Part shown: in pieces, positions 48,061 through 56,021 of the stretch
Position numbering within the stretch: the stretch's first letter is position 1
How the letters are laid out: each line of letters starts with the position of its first letter
Assembly: GCA_947089905.1 (NCBI GenBank)
Contig: CAMUMG010000013.1
Span: forward strand, 1 to 62,626
Source of the DNA: an uncultured Lachnospiraceae bacterium
Lineage (GTDB): Bacteria > Bacillota > Clostridia > Lachnospirales > Lachnospiraceae
Length of the DNA: 62,626 bases
Direction of reading: 5' to 3'
Notes under the pieces: model-generated
What the model saw: the letters and a program-made list of their open reading frames with translations, nothing else
The model's database searches: none
What the model was told of the DNA's origin: nothing
Position numbers and translations under genes: made by a program

Positions 48061-48089
48061 ATTCTACAAAAAATTGTGCGAACTGTCAA
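48061..48089 (-). promoter_or_regulatory. Strong sigma-A promoter of the arabinan transport operon
   Basis: TTGACA (48084-48089) and TAGAAT (48061-48066) with a 17-base spacer. It is the only good promoter in the whole operon, so ~16 kb of coding sequence down to araA may be read from it. Confidence 0.85.
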
Positions 48090-48113
48090 GATGTAAATAC
48101 AAGAAAATTGTGC
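48070..48113 (-). repeat. Direct repeat GCACAATTTT flanking the -35 box, operator candidate
   Basis: Two exact copies (48070-48079 and 48104-48113, read on the minus strand) are spaced 34 bases, one lying in the spacer between -35 and -10. Placement over the promoter suggests repression by the adjacent regulator, which is not proven. Confidence 0.5.
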
Positions 48114-48181
48114 ACTATATACAACTAAATACAGAAAGTTCGTTCTAGTTTTTATTTAGAGGATAATTTTTCGTTTACTTC

Positions 48182-48210
48182 TTGATTTATATTTTATAAT
48201 TGTATATAAT
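48182..48210 (+). promoter_or_regulatory. Promoter of the divergent regulator gene
   Basis: TTGATT (48182-48187) and TATAAT (48205-48210) with a 17-base spacer. It predicts a leader of about 160 bases before the ATG at 48376. The sequence at 48308-48323 in the leader resembles the end of a type I CRISPR repeat, but only once. Confidence 0.65.
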
Positions 48211-48375
48211 ATTTAAAAAACATTGAGATTTAAAATTCAGCAATTAACAGTAATTCCTCCCCTACTGCCATGAAGCAATTCACATAATTGTCTTGTTCTT
48301 AACTGCCGCGAGTGGATTGAAATGTATAGAATAATTTAAGAAATTGAGGGGTTTATTAGGAAAGGATAAAAGACC

Positions 48376-49305
48376 ATGTTACATATTACATCATTAGAAG
48401 AAGGGCTTGATTTATTTAAGACACTGGGTTCAGATATTCGAATAGGTATTATCAAACAGTTATTACAGAATAAAAAAATGAATATGAATGAATTGGCAAG
48501 TAGTCTTAATATCACGAATGGTGCTTTGACCAGTCATATTAAACGGCTAGAAGACTGTGGGATTATTACAATTTCAAATGAATCAACTGGACATGGAAAT
48601 GAAAAGAGGTGCTCCCTTCATCTCGATAAAATATTAATTGATATCTTGCCTCCTGATGATAACCGTCATGTTTATGAAACAGATATTAAAATTGGACAGT
48701 ATTGTGATTATCAGGTATCCCCAACTTGTGGTCTTGCTACAACTTCCTCCTTGATTGGAGAAGTAGATAATATCCGATATTTTTCTCACCCCGATCGAAT
48801 GGATGCCAATATTATATGGTTTAGTAGAGGTTATGTGGAATATATTATTCCAAATTTTATTCCAGCATCTCAAAAAATTGAACAGATTATGATTTCAGTA
48901 GAATTAGGTTCAGAAGCTCCCGGTAGTAATAGTACATGGCCTTCCGATATCCATTTTTATTTGAACGGAATATGTCTTGGATATTGGACAAGTCCAGGAG
49001 ATTTTGGAGACGAAAGAGGACTGTTTACTCCATCTTGGTGGTTTCCAAATTGGAATCAGTATGGAATGTTAAAACTGATTGTAGTCAATCAAGAGGGTAC
49101 TTTTATAGATGGTCTTAAGATCTCAGAAGTATCTTTAAAATCAATGAAATTAGATTTTAGAAGTCCGTTAAAATTAAAATTTGCAGTTCCTGAAAATACA
49201 AAACATATTGGAGGTGTTACCATTTTTGGTTCTGGATTTGGAAACTATAATCAGGATATCCATGTCTGTATTGGTTATAAACCAATTTATTCAGAAGAAA
49301 AATAA
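48376..49305 (+). CDS. ArsR-type HTH regulator with C-terminal beta-rich domain, arabinan operon
   Basis: A 309-residue paralogue of the regulator at 2601-3521. Winged helix at about 10-80 (MNMNELASSLNITNGALTSH, 20 residues), then a beta-rich domain with DYQVSPTCGLA, STWPSDIHFYLNG, PGDFGDERG, QYGMLKLIV and GTFIDG. The shared Pro-Thr-Cys-Gly-Leu and Trp-Pro-Ser-Asp-Ile motifs mark the family. It is divergent from the transport operon and converges on a GH43 gene, so control by an arabinose-type sugar is inferred. No metal site is evident in the HTH part. Confidence 0.9.
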   Translation: MLHITSLEEGLDLFKTLGSDIRIGIIKQLLQNKKMNMNELASSLNITNGALTSHIKRLEDCGIITISNESTGHGNEKRCSLHLDKILIDILPPDDNRHVYETDIKIGQYCDYQVSPTCGLATTSSLIGEVDNIRYFSHPDRMDANIIWFSRGYVEYIIPNFIPASQKIEQIMISVELGSEAPGSNSTWPSDIHFYLNGICLGYWTSPGDFGDERGLFTPSWWFPNWNQYGMLKLIVVNQEGTFIDGLKISEVSLKSMKLDFRSPLKLKFAVPENTKHIGGVTIFGSGFGNYNQDIHVCIGYKPIYSEEK

Positions 49306-49313
49306 TACAATTA

Positions 49314-49361
49314 GGAGTTATAATATTAAGAACAAAATGATTTTCTTAATATTATAACTCC
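49314..49361. terminator. Bidirectional terminator between regulator and GH43
   Basis: A perfect 19-bp stem (49314-49332 with 49343-49361) with a 10-base loop and T-rich sequence on both outer sides. It separates the convergent regulator and GH43 genes. Confidence 0.9.
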
Positions 49362-49375
49362 TTTCATATTCTTAT

Positions 49376-50353
49376 TTAATTTTGCTTTTCATATTCAAAA
49401 ACAGGTCTTCCATCATCATTCCAGCGGATCGTCAGTTTTCTAGCATGTCTATTTGGATCATATAATGGATCTCCAATAATTTCTTCATATGGTCTAGCAT
49501 GATAAATCATAATGTCTTTCGTTCCGTCTTCGGATTTTACAAAACAATTATGTCCAGGTCCATAAATTCCCTTTTCGCTATCTGTCTTTAAAACAGGATA
49601 TCTGTCTTTTTTCCATGAAAGAGGATCACATAAATCTGTTCCTTCCTTTGCAGTCAACATTCCTACACAATAACATGCTCCTGTTGAACTTGCTGAAAAG
49701 GTTAAAAAGATGTTTCCATCATGTTTTAAAACGGCAGGTCCTTCATTCACCCAGAAATCTATTCTTTCCCAATCATAGTCTGGTGTAGTTAAAAGCACCT
49801 GAACAGTCTTTAATTTCCAAGGAGTTTCTAATTGGGCGATATAGAGATTTGAAATCATCTTGCCAACACCAACTTTTTCTGCCCAGACATAATAATACGT
49901 TCCTGCACTTTCAAATACTGTAGCATCTAAGGAAAATGCACGAAAAGAAAATTCATCTTCATCTGCACACTGCATTTTCCCCTTTTCCACCCAATTTCCA
50001 GTCATCGGATCAGCATCTGCACACTCTAGTACATAAGGACGGATTTCCCAAATATTTTCCTCTTCTCCGGCTGCAAAATAAATATACCATTTACCTTGTA
50101 AGTAATGCAGTTCAGGAGCCCAAATATGTTTACTCATTATTCCATTTGTATGTTTTGTCCAAACAGTAACTTCTTCTGCGCTGCTAAGTCCATCAAGTGT
50201 ATCTGCTTTACGTAAAATAATTCGATCATAGGCAGGAACTGAACCTGTAAAATAATATGTTCCATCTGTGTGTTTGTACACATAAGGATCGGCACGTTCT
50301 TCAATCCATGCCTCATTATACATCGTCTTTTCATAGTTTTTTACATTTGTCAT
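49376..50353 (-). CDS. GH43 family arabinofuranosidase-like enzyme
   Basis: A 325-residue propeller hydrolase without signal peptide. The opening ERADPYVYKHTDGTYYFTGS places the catalytic Asp, AFSLDATVFE a second Asp, and WVNEGPAVLKH the Glu. YGPGHNCF near the end is family-typical. It resembles the GH43_26-like exo-arabinofuranosidases. It lies 21 bases after a small membrane-protein gene at the end of the glnS operon, but its substrate links it to the divergent arabinan cluster across the terminator. GGAG (50362-50366 region) precedes the ATG. Confidence 0.86.
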   Translation of the reverse strand: MTNVKNYEKTMYNEAWIEERADPYVYKHTDGTYYFTGSVPAYDRIILRKADTLDGLSSAEEVTVWTKHTNGIMSKHIWAPELHYLQGKWYIYFAAGEEENIWEIRPYVLECADADPMTGNWVEKGKMQCADEDEFSFRAFSLDATVFESAGTYYYVWAEKVGVGKMISNLYIAQLETPWKLKTVQVLLTTPDYDWERIDFWVNEGPAVLKHDGNIFLTFSASSTGACYCVGMLTAKEGTDLCDPLSWKKDRYPVLKTDSEKGIYGPGHNCFVKSEDGTKDIMIYHARPYEEIIGDPLYDPNRHARKLTIRWNDDGRPVFEYEKQN

Positions 50354-50374
50354 ACTCTTTTTCTCCTATTCCGT

Positions 50375-50599
50375 TTAATTTTTTCCAACTCTTCGAATCA
50401 GACGTATTAACATCATTATAGTTGAACCAATTAGACCTAAAATCAATATTGTTTTAATTGTCCACTGTAAATGCAGAATACTATATGTCAATAGATGAAA
50501 AAGTAAAAGCATAACTGTACAATACCCAAAATATACCACATAAACCAACAAATTCCAAACAATCTCTTTAATTGTATCTATTTTTTTATGATCATTCAT
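50375..50599 (-). CDS. Small membrane protein, 74 aa
   Basis: A short protein with two hydrophobic helices (about residues 14-38 and 45-65) joined by a short loop, starting MNDHKKIDTIKEIV and ending RLIRRVGKN. Family not recognised. It lies 18 bases after the DUF6062 gene and 21 bases before GH43, and is probably a cotranscribed member of the glnS operon. Confidence 0.75.
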   Translation of the reverse strand: MNDHKKIDTIKEIVWNLLVYVVYFGYCTVMLLLFHLLTYSILHLQWTIKTILILGLIGSTIMMLIRLIRRVGKN

Positions 50600-50617
50600 A
50601 ACTATACCTCTTAGTTT

Positions 50618-51340
50618 TTATGAATCAATTTGTATGCTATTTACCTTTTCTACTGTTCTTGGCAGAGCATCTTTCGAATTTTTCCACGGTTCATCAGCAA
50701 ATCGATAATCAAATTTATCTGTAAACCACTCTAAATCATCTCTAACCCGCTTCATATTTTCTAAATATAATTGGTTGAGTTCATGAAGAAACTCTTCTAA
50801 TTCTTTTCCATGTAAATGTGTAGAAGACAACTCATATAATAGTGCATAATGCTTTGAACAAAATCCTTTACTAGAATGGAACTTTTTTCGAAACTCTTCA
50901 TCAGTACGATATAAATAAAATACAGTTACTAAATATCGTTCAAACATAACACTAATTCGATTACAAATATAACACGAATTTTCTAATCCGTCAAAAAAGT
51001 GTTTTATAGGTGAAACTTCTGCCTTTTTTCGAAAAAAACCACTATTTGTAGGCTTACTACTTTTTATCACTTTTTCAGCTTCTTTAATCGTTCGATTTAG
51101 ATGTGTTAAAAGAATTAAAGCCATCCCAAGGCGATTTTGACTTTTATATAACATTCGAATATGTTGTGCACAAAATCCAACTCGATCTGTTTCCATCCGA
51201 ACATCGTCTTCCATATAACTTGGACCTATTGTAAATTCCACTGCATCTTTTTCTAAACAACGATACATTTCACAGATAGGACACTCACAATCTTTATCAA
51301 ATGCGTCATTTACTGGAATCGTATATAATTGTTCTTTCAC
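50618..51340 (-). CDS. DUF6062-like cysteine-rich protein
   Basis: A 240-residue soluble protein with two similar metal-binding-like modules. Module 1 has CECPICEMYRC and GFCAQH; module 2 has CYICNRI and GFCSKH, about 100 residues apart. The paired Cys-X-X-Cys and Cys-X-X-His arrangement suggests zinc or Fe-S binding. The last 4 bases of the DUF2225 gene overlap its start, so the two are translationally coupled. Function unknown. Confidence 0.82.
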   Translation of the reverse strand: MKEQLYTIPVNDAFDKDCECPICEMYRCLEKDAVEFTIGPSYMEDDVRMETDRVGFCAQHIRMLYKSQNRLGMALILLTHLNRTIKEAEKVIKSSKPTNSGFFRKKAEVSPIKHFFDGLENSCYICNRISVMFERYLVTVFYLYRTDEEFRKKFHSSKGFCSKHYALLYELSSTHLHGKELEEFLHELNQLYLENMKRVRDDLEWFTDKFDYRFADEPWKNSKDALPRTVEKVNSIQIDS

Positions 51341-52206
51341 CTATTATCCTCTACTTTCTTTTCCTCTTGTTCCTTCTTTTCTTTCATCACATATTCTTTT
51401 AGATCTCTTGCTTTTTCCTTTGTACGATCATTGGCATTTTTAGAGGTAAGTACTTTTGAAATCCATCTCATAGACTCATCTAAATGTCCTGTCTGGCTGG
51501 CTAGGGCAGCTATTAAATATGTTGTGGTTTCTTCATCCATTCCACATATCGGAAATGTCTCTTTAGAAAAAGCCTCTGTAAATTCTTTATAGGCATTCCC
51601 CAGAAATTCTTTTTCCTCTTCTTGTAACTTTTTTATTACTTCGTTATAATCTTTTGTATCTGGAGAAAGATTTTCTGCCTTTCCACGATATAACCATCCG
51701 ATTTTTAGACAAGTATATGCTATTTCACTCAACTTTGCATGTTTTACAAATGTATTTGCCAAAGCCACTTTATATTTAGCAATCGCTTCATCATATGTGA
51801 TAAAATCCCCTTCTTTTGCAAATCCTTTAAAATTAGGAGAAATTTTTTCGCGAATTAATTTACACTGTGCAGAAGTCAAATAGTCAAAATATCGACTTAA
51901 TGCCGCATATCCACAAATGGGACATCCAACTGCATCATATTTTAAAGAATCTACAAACAGATACTTTGGTCGAAGATCTAAATCTGTAGAAAGTAATTTT
52001 ACTCTTCCAGTTTTGACTGTTTTCGATTTGAATTGATTATCACAAACCGGACAGCGGAATGTTTTTTCAAAGATAAAATCTTTTTCTGCATCCTGCTCTT
52101 TTTTTTGATGTGTTTCATTCTTGTCCTCTTCTTTTGATACAGATACCTGTTTTTCTGGTAATTTTGTATTTTCTAGAGATACAAGCTTTGAAAATAAACT
52201 TGACAT
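51337..52206 (-). CDS. DUF2225 family protein
   Basis: A 289-residue cytoplasmic protein. A charged N-terminal tail of ~45 residues leads to a zinc-ribbon pair, CPVCDNQF near residue 53 and CPICGYAALS near 96, then a helical TPR-like C-terminal part with CLKIGWLYR. Cotranscribed with glnS (18 bases upstream) and DUF6062 (4-base overlap). The function of the family is unknown; the neighbouring glnS is probably coincidental operon sharing. Confidence 0.85.
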   Translation of the reverse strand: MSSLFSKLVSLENTKLPEKQVSVSKEEDKNETHQKKEQDAEKDFIFEKTFRCPVCDNQFKSKTVKTGRVKLLSTDLDLRPKYLFVDSLKYDAVGCPICGYAALSRYFDYLTSAQCKLIREKISPNFKGFAKEGDFITYDEAIAKYKVALANTFVKHAKLSEIAYTCLKIGWLYRGKAENLSPDTKDYNEVIKKLQEEEKEFLGNAYKEFTEAFSKETFPICGMDEETTTYLIAALASQTGHLDESMRWISKVLTSKNANDRTKEKARDLKEYVMKEKKEQEEKKVEDNR

Positions 52207-52224
52207 CCCGCTTTCCTCCTTTAG

Positions 52225-53922
52225 TTAATTCAACTTATAGCTGCTTTTTAATGAAGCAATTCGATTAAATACGAAATGTTCTGGCGTAGAATCTTTATAA
52301 TCTACACAGAAAAATCCATTGCGTAAAAACTGATAGCTGTCATATGGCTTTGCCTCTAATACTACAGGTTCTAAATAGCAAGAATCCAGTACAGATATTG
52401 AGTTTGGATTCAAATTTATTGTACCATCTTCATTATAAACTCCCTTTTCCTCATCTACTAGATTTTCGTATAATCTTACTGTAGCCTCAACCGCTTTATC
52501 TGCATTTACCCAATGAATGGTTCCCTTTACTTTACGTGCTGTAAAACCACTTCCACTTTTAGTTTCAGGATCATAAGTACATAATACCTTTGTCACTTTT
52601 CCAGATTCATCCGTTTCATATCCGGTACAAGTAACAAAGTACGCATTCATTAAACGGACTTCATTTCCCGGAAATAATCTAAAATATTTTTTTGGTGGTT
52701 CTATCTTAAAATCATCTCGTTCTATCCAAAGTTCTCTACCAAATAGAACTTGTCTTGTTCCTAATTCTTCGTTTTCAGGGTTGTTTGGAACAGTTAGCCA
52801 TTCTGTCTGACCTTCTGGATAATTCGTAATAACTAGTTTAATTGGATCTAGTACTGCCATAATTCTCTTTCGCTTTAGTTTTAAATCCTCCCTGATACAA
52901 TATTCCAACATCGCATAATCTACAGAACTATTTCCCTTTGATACTCCACATAACTCCATAAACATCTGAATTGACTCTGGCGTAAAACCACGACGACGTA
53001 ATGCACTGATTGTTACTAATCTTGGATCATCCCAGCCATCTACAATTCCATCTTCTACTAACTTCTTAATATATCTCTTACCTGTTACTACATTTGTTAA
53101 ATACATTTTTGCAAACTCAATCTGCTTTGGTGGATATTCATACCCTAATTCCCGAACCACCCAATCGTATAATGGGCGGTGATCCTCAAATTCTAAAGTA
53201 CAAATGGAATGTGTTATTCCTTCCACTGCATCCTCGATTGGATGTGCAAAATCATACATCGGATAGATACACCATTTATCTTTTGTATTATGATGTGTCA
53301 TTCTTGCAATTCGGTAAATGACAGGATCTCGTAAATTAATATTAGAAGAAGCCATATCAATCTTTGCACGAAGTACTTTTGATCCATCTGGAAATTCTCC
53401 ATTTTTCATCCGTTCAAATAAATCTAAGTTCTCCTCTATACTACGATCACGAAAAGGACTATTTTTTCCTGGTTCTGTCAACGTTCCACGATATTGTTTC
53501 ATTTCATCTGCTGAAAGATCACATACAAATGCTTTTCCCTTTTTAATCAACTTTATTGCTGCTTCATACATCTGATCAAAATAATTAGACGCAAAAAACA
53601 GGCGGTCTTCAAATTTTCCGCCAATCCATTTTACGTCTTCTATAATTGATTGTACAAATTCTACCTTTTCTTTCATTGGATTTGTGTCATCAAAACGAAG
53701 ATTAAACACTCCTCCATATTTCTTTGCAAGACCATAATTTAATAAAATTGATTTTGCATGACCAATATGCAGATATCCATTCGGTTCTGGCGGAAATCGA
53801 GTTACTACTGTCTTACAGTGTCCTTCTGCCAGATCCTTTTCAATAATCTGTTCAATAAAATTTTTTGAGGCATTTGTAAGTTCTTTCTCTTCCTCTAGTT
53901 CTTTTTTCTCATTTTCTATCAT
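52225..53922 (-). CDS. glnS: Glutaminyl-tRNA synthetase
   Basis: Charges tRNA-Gln. A 565-residue class I enzyme with signature HIGH (YLHIGHAKS near residue 55) and the KMSKS-equivalent region around [10 protein letters not shown]... , followed by the C-terminal anticodon-binding barrels. [15 protein letters not shown] is typical for GlnRS rather than the discriminating GluRS. First gene of the glnS-DUF2225-DUF6062-small protein-GH43 operon. No T-box leader is present. Confidence 0.97.
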   Translation of the reverse strand: MIENEKKELEEEKELTNASKNFIEQIIEKDLAEGHCKTVVTRFPPEPNGYLHIGHAKSILLNYGLAKKYGGVFNLRFDDTNPMKEKVEFVQSIIEDVKWIGGKFEDRLFFASNYFDQMYEAAIKLIKKGKAFVCDLSADEMKQYRGTLTEPGKNSPFRDRSIEENLDLFERMKNGEFPDGSKVLRAKIDMASSNINLRDPVIYRIARMTHHNTKDKWCIYPMYDFAHPIEDAVEGITHSICTLEFEDHRPLYDWVVRELGYEYPPKQIEFAKMYLTNVVTGKRYIKKLVEDGIVDGWDDPRLVTISALRRRGFTPESIQMFMELCGVSKGNSSVDYAMLEYCIREDLKLKRKRIMAVLDPIKLVITNYPEGQTEWLTVPNNPENEELGTRQVLFGRELWIERDDFKIEPPKKYFRLFPGNEVRLMNAYFVTCTGYETDESGKVTKVLCTYDPETKSGSGFTARKVKGTIHWVNADKAVEATVRLYENLVDEEKGVYNEDGTINLNPNSISVLDSCYLEPVVLEAKPYDSYQFLRNGFFCVDYKDSTPEHFVFNRIASLKSSYKLN

Positions 53923-53977
53923 GCCGCTCTCCTAATTTCCATCTTTTTTTATCCAATTTTTTGTGCGAATATATATT

Positions 53978-53986
53978 ATCATACCA
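53978..53986 (-). promoter_or_regulatory. Extended -10 promoter candidate of glnS
   Basis: TGG-TATGAT lies about 56 bases before the glnS start. No convincing -35 box at 17 bases. Confidence 0.45.
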
Positions 53987-54042
53987 TAAGATTGAAAAAT
54001 AGGAAAGGGGCAGATGAAAAAAATAGAAATAAAACTTATCTC

Positions 54043-54660
54043 TTATGATGCTCTGTAAAAAATATGATCCCCAATGATAACATAGGCAATTTTGTTTCTT
54101 TTACAATTTGCTTTTGTCGTACTAATATTGCCATTAAAATATAAAGCCTTTTCTGAAACTGCACGTTTTCCATTTAATGCTGCCTTTGCTGCCTTTTTTG
54201 ATTCTTCCATAGCAGCTTTATCGATTGAGTTTGCATAATTTCCTTTTTCGTAAAGTTTTAATGCCTTTTCTAATGGACTTCCCTTTGTCGTCCATTTCCC
54301 ATTCTTCTTTACATAAGCAGGACTGAACTGCCGTCCCCATCGTTTACAATCATAAATTACTTCTTGAATTGTTGTTACATGATTAAAAATGTCACTCTCA
54401 ACACGATTTAAAATTACATTGGCAACTGCAAGCTTTCCCTTATATTCCTGACCGCGTGCCTCACAGTATATAATTGCAGTAAGATATTTTAAATCCTCGT
54501 TTGTATAAGAAGTTCCTCTACTTATTATATTGATAGATTCTGCTGCATAGACTGTCGTGTATTCTTTATTAGAACCAAAAAATCCATTATACAGCCCAAT
54601 CATAAATCCCATCGTTATAAAAACAACTTTTATTTTCTTTTTTAATTGCTTTAATCTCAT
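54043..54660 (-). CDS. SleB-like cell wall hydrolase
   Basis: A 205-residue protein with an N-terminal signal segment (residues ~12-30) and a Hydrolase_2 domain: TAIIYCEARGQEYKGKLAVA with catalytic Glu, VANVILNRVESD, and KALYFNGN, ending KIAYVIIGDHIFYRA. SleB-type lytic enzymes cut spore cortex or vegetative peptidoglycan. Its own promoter and an operator-like palindrome lie upstream. Whether it is spore-specific cannot be told from sequence. Confidence 0.93.
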   Translation of the reverse strand: MRLKQLKKKIKVVFITMGFMIGLYNGFFGSNKEYTTVYAAESINIISRGTSYTNEDLKYLTAIIYCEARGQEYKGKLAVANVILNRVESDIFNHVTTIQEVIYDCKRWGRQFSPAYVKKNGKWTTKGSPLEKALKLYEKGNYANSIDKAAMEESKKAAKAALNGKRAVSEKALYFNGNISTTKANCKRNKIAYVIIGDHIFYRAS

Positions 54661-54707
54661 TTGTTTTCCTCCTGCTACAGTTTTAATTAATTATTACATT
54701 TTTATTT

Positions 54708-54759
54708 AACTTGCTTAACAAGTTTGTAACATCTTACCGTAGCAAAAGGAAAAAGTCAA
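54708..54759 (-). promoter_or_regulatory. Promoter and palindromic operator of the SleB-like gene
   Basis: TTGACT (54754-54759) and TAAGAT (54731-54736) are 17 bases apart. Just downstream is the perfect inverted repeat AACTTG-N5-CAAGTT (54708-54724), placed where a repressor would block the polymerase. Confidence 0.65.
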
Positions 54760-54788
54760 GTGAATTAGTTAAATTACCATATATTACT

Positions 54789-56006
54789 TTAAGTAGTCCC
54801 CTCTTGTCGTTGTCGATATTCCGCCAATAATAGATCTACCATCCTACCATAGCTTTGGACTCCATCTTCTTGATTGTTTATCTTTAAATAAACATCGTTG
54901 ATCTTATTTGCTGTATTGCTGATTACTGTATTTTCAAACTGTTTCCAGTATAACGAATTATCAACAAGATCTTGTATCATTCCTGTTGTATATAACTCTT
55001 TAACTTGATAATAAAGTTCTTTATTTTTTGTATATAAAGCATTAGCGGATATAATTAAAGCTTCCATATATCCACTATAAACTAAATCTGGATTCCCAGA
55101 ATGGATACAGGCAAGATAAGAAATATAATTTGCTTCATCTTCTCGGATAAATCCATGTAAATGTGCTAATTCATGACACATCGTCGAGCCTAGAGAATAA
55201 TCAGGAATATCTATATTTACATTTGCTTCCATTGTAAAAGGAATAAAAATTCCTGTAATCTCAGTTCTTGACATTAATTTCGAAAGTAGTACCGGTTTAG
55301 GAGAAGGATATATTCCAGATAGGATTGGATATTGTCTTGCTAATGTAATATAGGCTTGTTTTGCTGCATTGCCTAACTCTTTCATACTCCCTTGATACTG
55401 ATAGATTTTAGATTCTTCTTCTGATAAAAGTTCCTCTCTTGCACACCCTGCACACTCTGCAAGTTCTCTACACAATCCATAGAGTTCTTCTACAGAAGAT
55501 TCTTTTACCTCTAAACCGCTGTAATAACTAAAAGGATAGCGATAATAATTCACTCCACATCCTAAGACAAACCATAAAAACAAGATTCCCCCTGCTATAA
55601 GAACCCCTTTCCCCACATGAATTAGTCCATTTTGAACACATTTTCTCCGCTGTTCTTTCTGTCTTACAAGCCGAATAAAATATATCAGAAAAAAAAGAAA
55701 TAATACTGGAATTCCGATTACAAGAATCATTTCTGCAAGTGAAAAAGGAATCCATCCTGTTATTGTAGCAACACTTTGAGAAAAAAGCCAAAATATTCTC
55801 TTAGAAAATAATTCCTCTGCTAAAAAACTACTATTTTGAGCTAAAATCAAGCATAGTCCACCAATCGGATAACATAAAAGAATCCATAGCCATTTTTGAC
55901 CTTTTAAACGCTTCTTTGATTGATCTTTTATAATAACTTGTAGTCTTTCATGTGATATTTGTTCTTTTATTTTCTTATTTATTCTTAATTTTGTCCTATG
56001 ACTCAT
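54789..56006 (-). CDS. DUF3810 membrane-bound putative zinc peptidase
   Basis: A 405-residue protein with three N-terminal helices and a metal site HELAH (in TMCHELAHLHGFIREDEAN), the extra Glu in the following segment being a possible third ligand. The domain continues with YISYLACIHSGNPDLVYSG, typical of DUF3810. Follows pepF by 15 bases, probably one transcript. Substrate unknown. Confidence 0.88.
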   Translation of the reverse strand: MSHRTKLRINKKIKEQISHERLQVIIKDQSKKRLKGQKWLWILLCYPIGGLCLILAQNSSFLAEELFSKRIFWLFSQSVATITGWIPFSLAEMILVIGIPVLFLFFLIYFIRLVRQKEQRRKCVQNGLIHVGKGVLIAGGILFLWFVLGCGVNYYRYPFSYYSGLEVKESSVEELYGLCRELAECAGCAREELLSEEESKIYQYQGSMKELGNAAKQAYITLARQYPILSGIYPSPKPVLLSKLMSRTEITGIFIPFTMEANVNIDIPDYSLGSTMCHELAHLHGFIREDEANYISYLACIHSGNPDLVYSGYMEALIISANALYTKNKELYYQVKELYTTGMIQDLVDNSLYWKQFENTVISNTANKINDVYLKINNQEDGVQSYGRMVDLLLAEYRQRQEGTT

Positions 56007-56021
56007 GGTATTTCATCCATT

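Larger units (their letters stand above)
47986..48375. other. Divergent intergenic control region of the arabinan operon
   Basis: This 390-base AT-rich stretch holds the minus-strand operon promoter, two direct copies of GCACAATTTT, the plus-strand regulator promoter, and a ~160-base plus-strand leader. I see no RNA gene, no riboswitch consensus and no open reading frame of substance. Confidence 0.7.

Noticed and set aside
48240..48330. Possible CRISPR array upstream of the regulator
   Set aside because: Only one repeat-like end is seen; no second unit or spacer pattern, and no cas genes.
53923..54042. T-box or other riboswitch before glnS
   Set aside because: The gap is only 120 bases with no specifier-loop or terminator structure; asnA likewise has no leader because a regulator gene precedes it by 13 bases.
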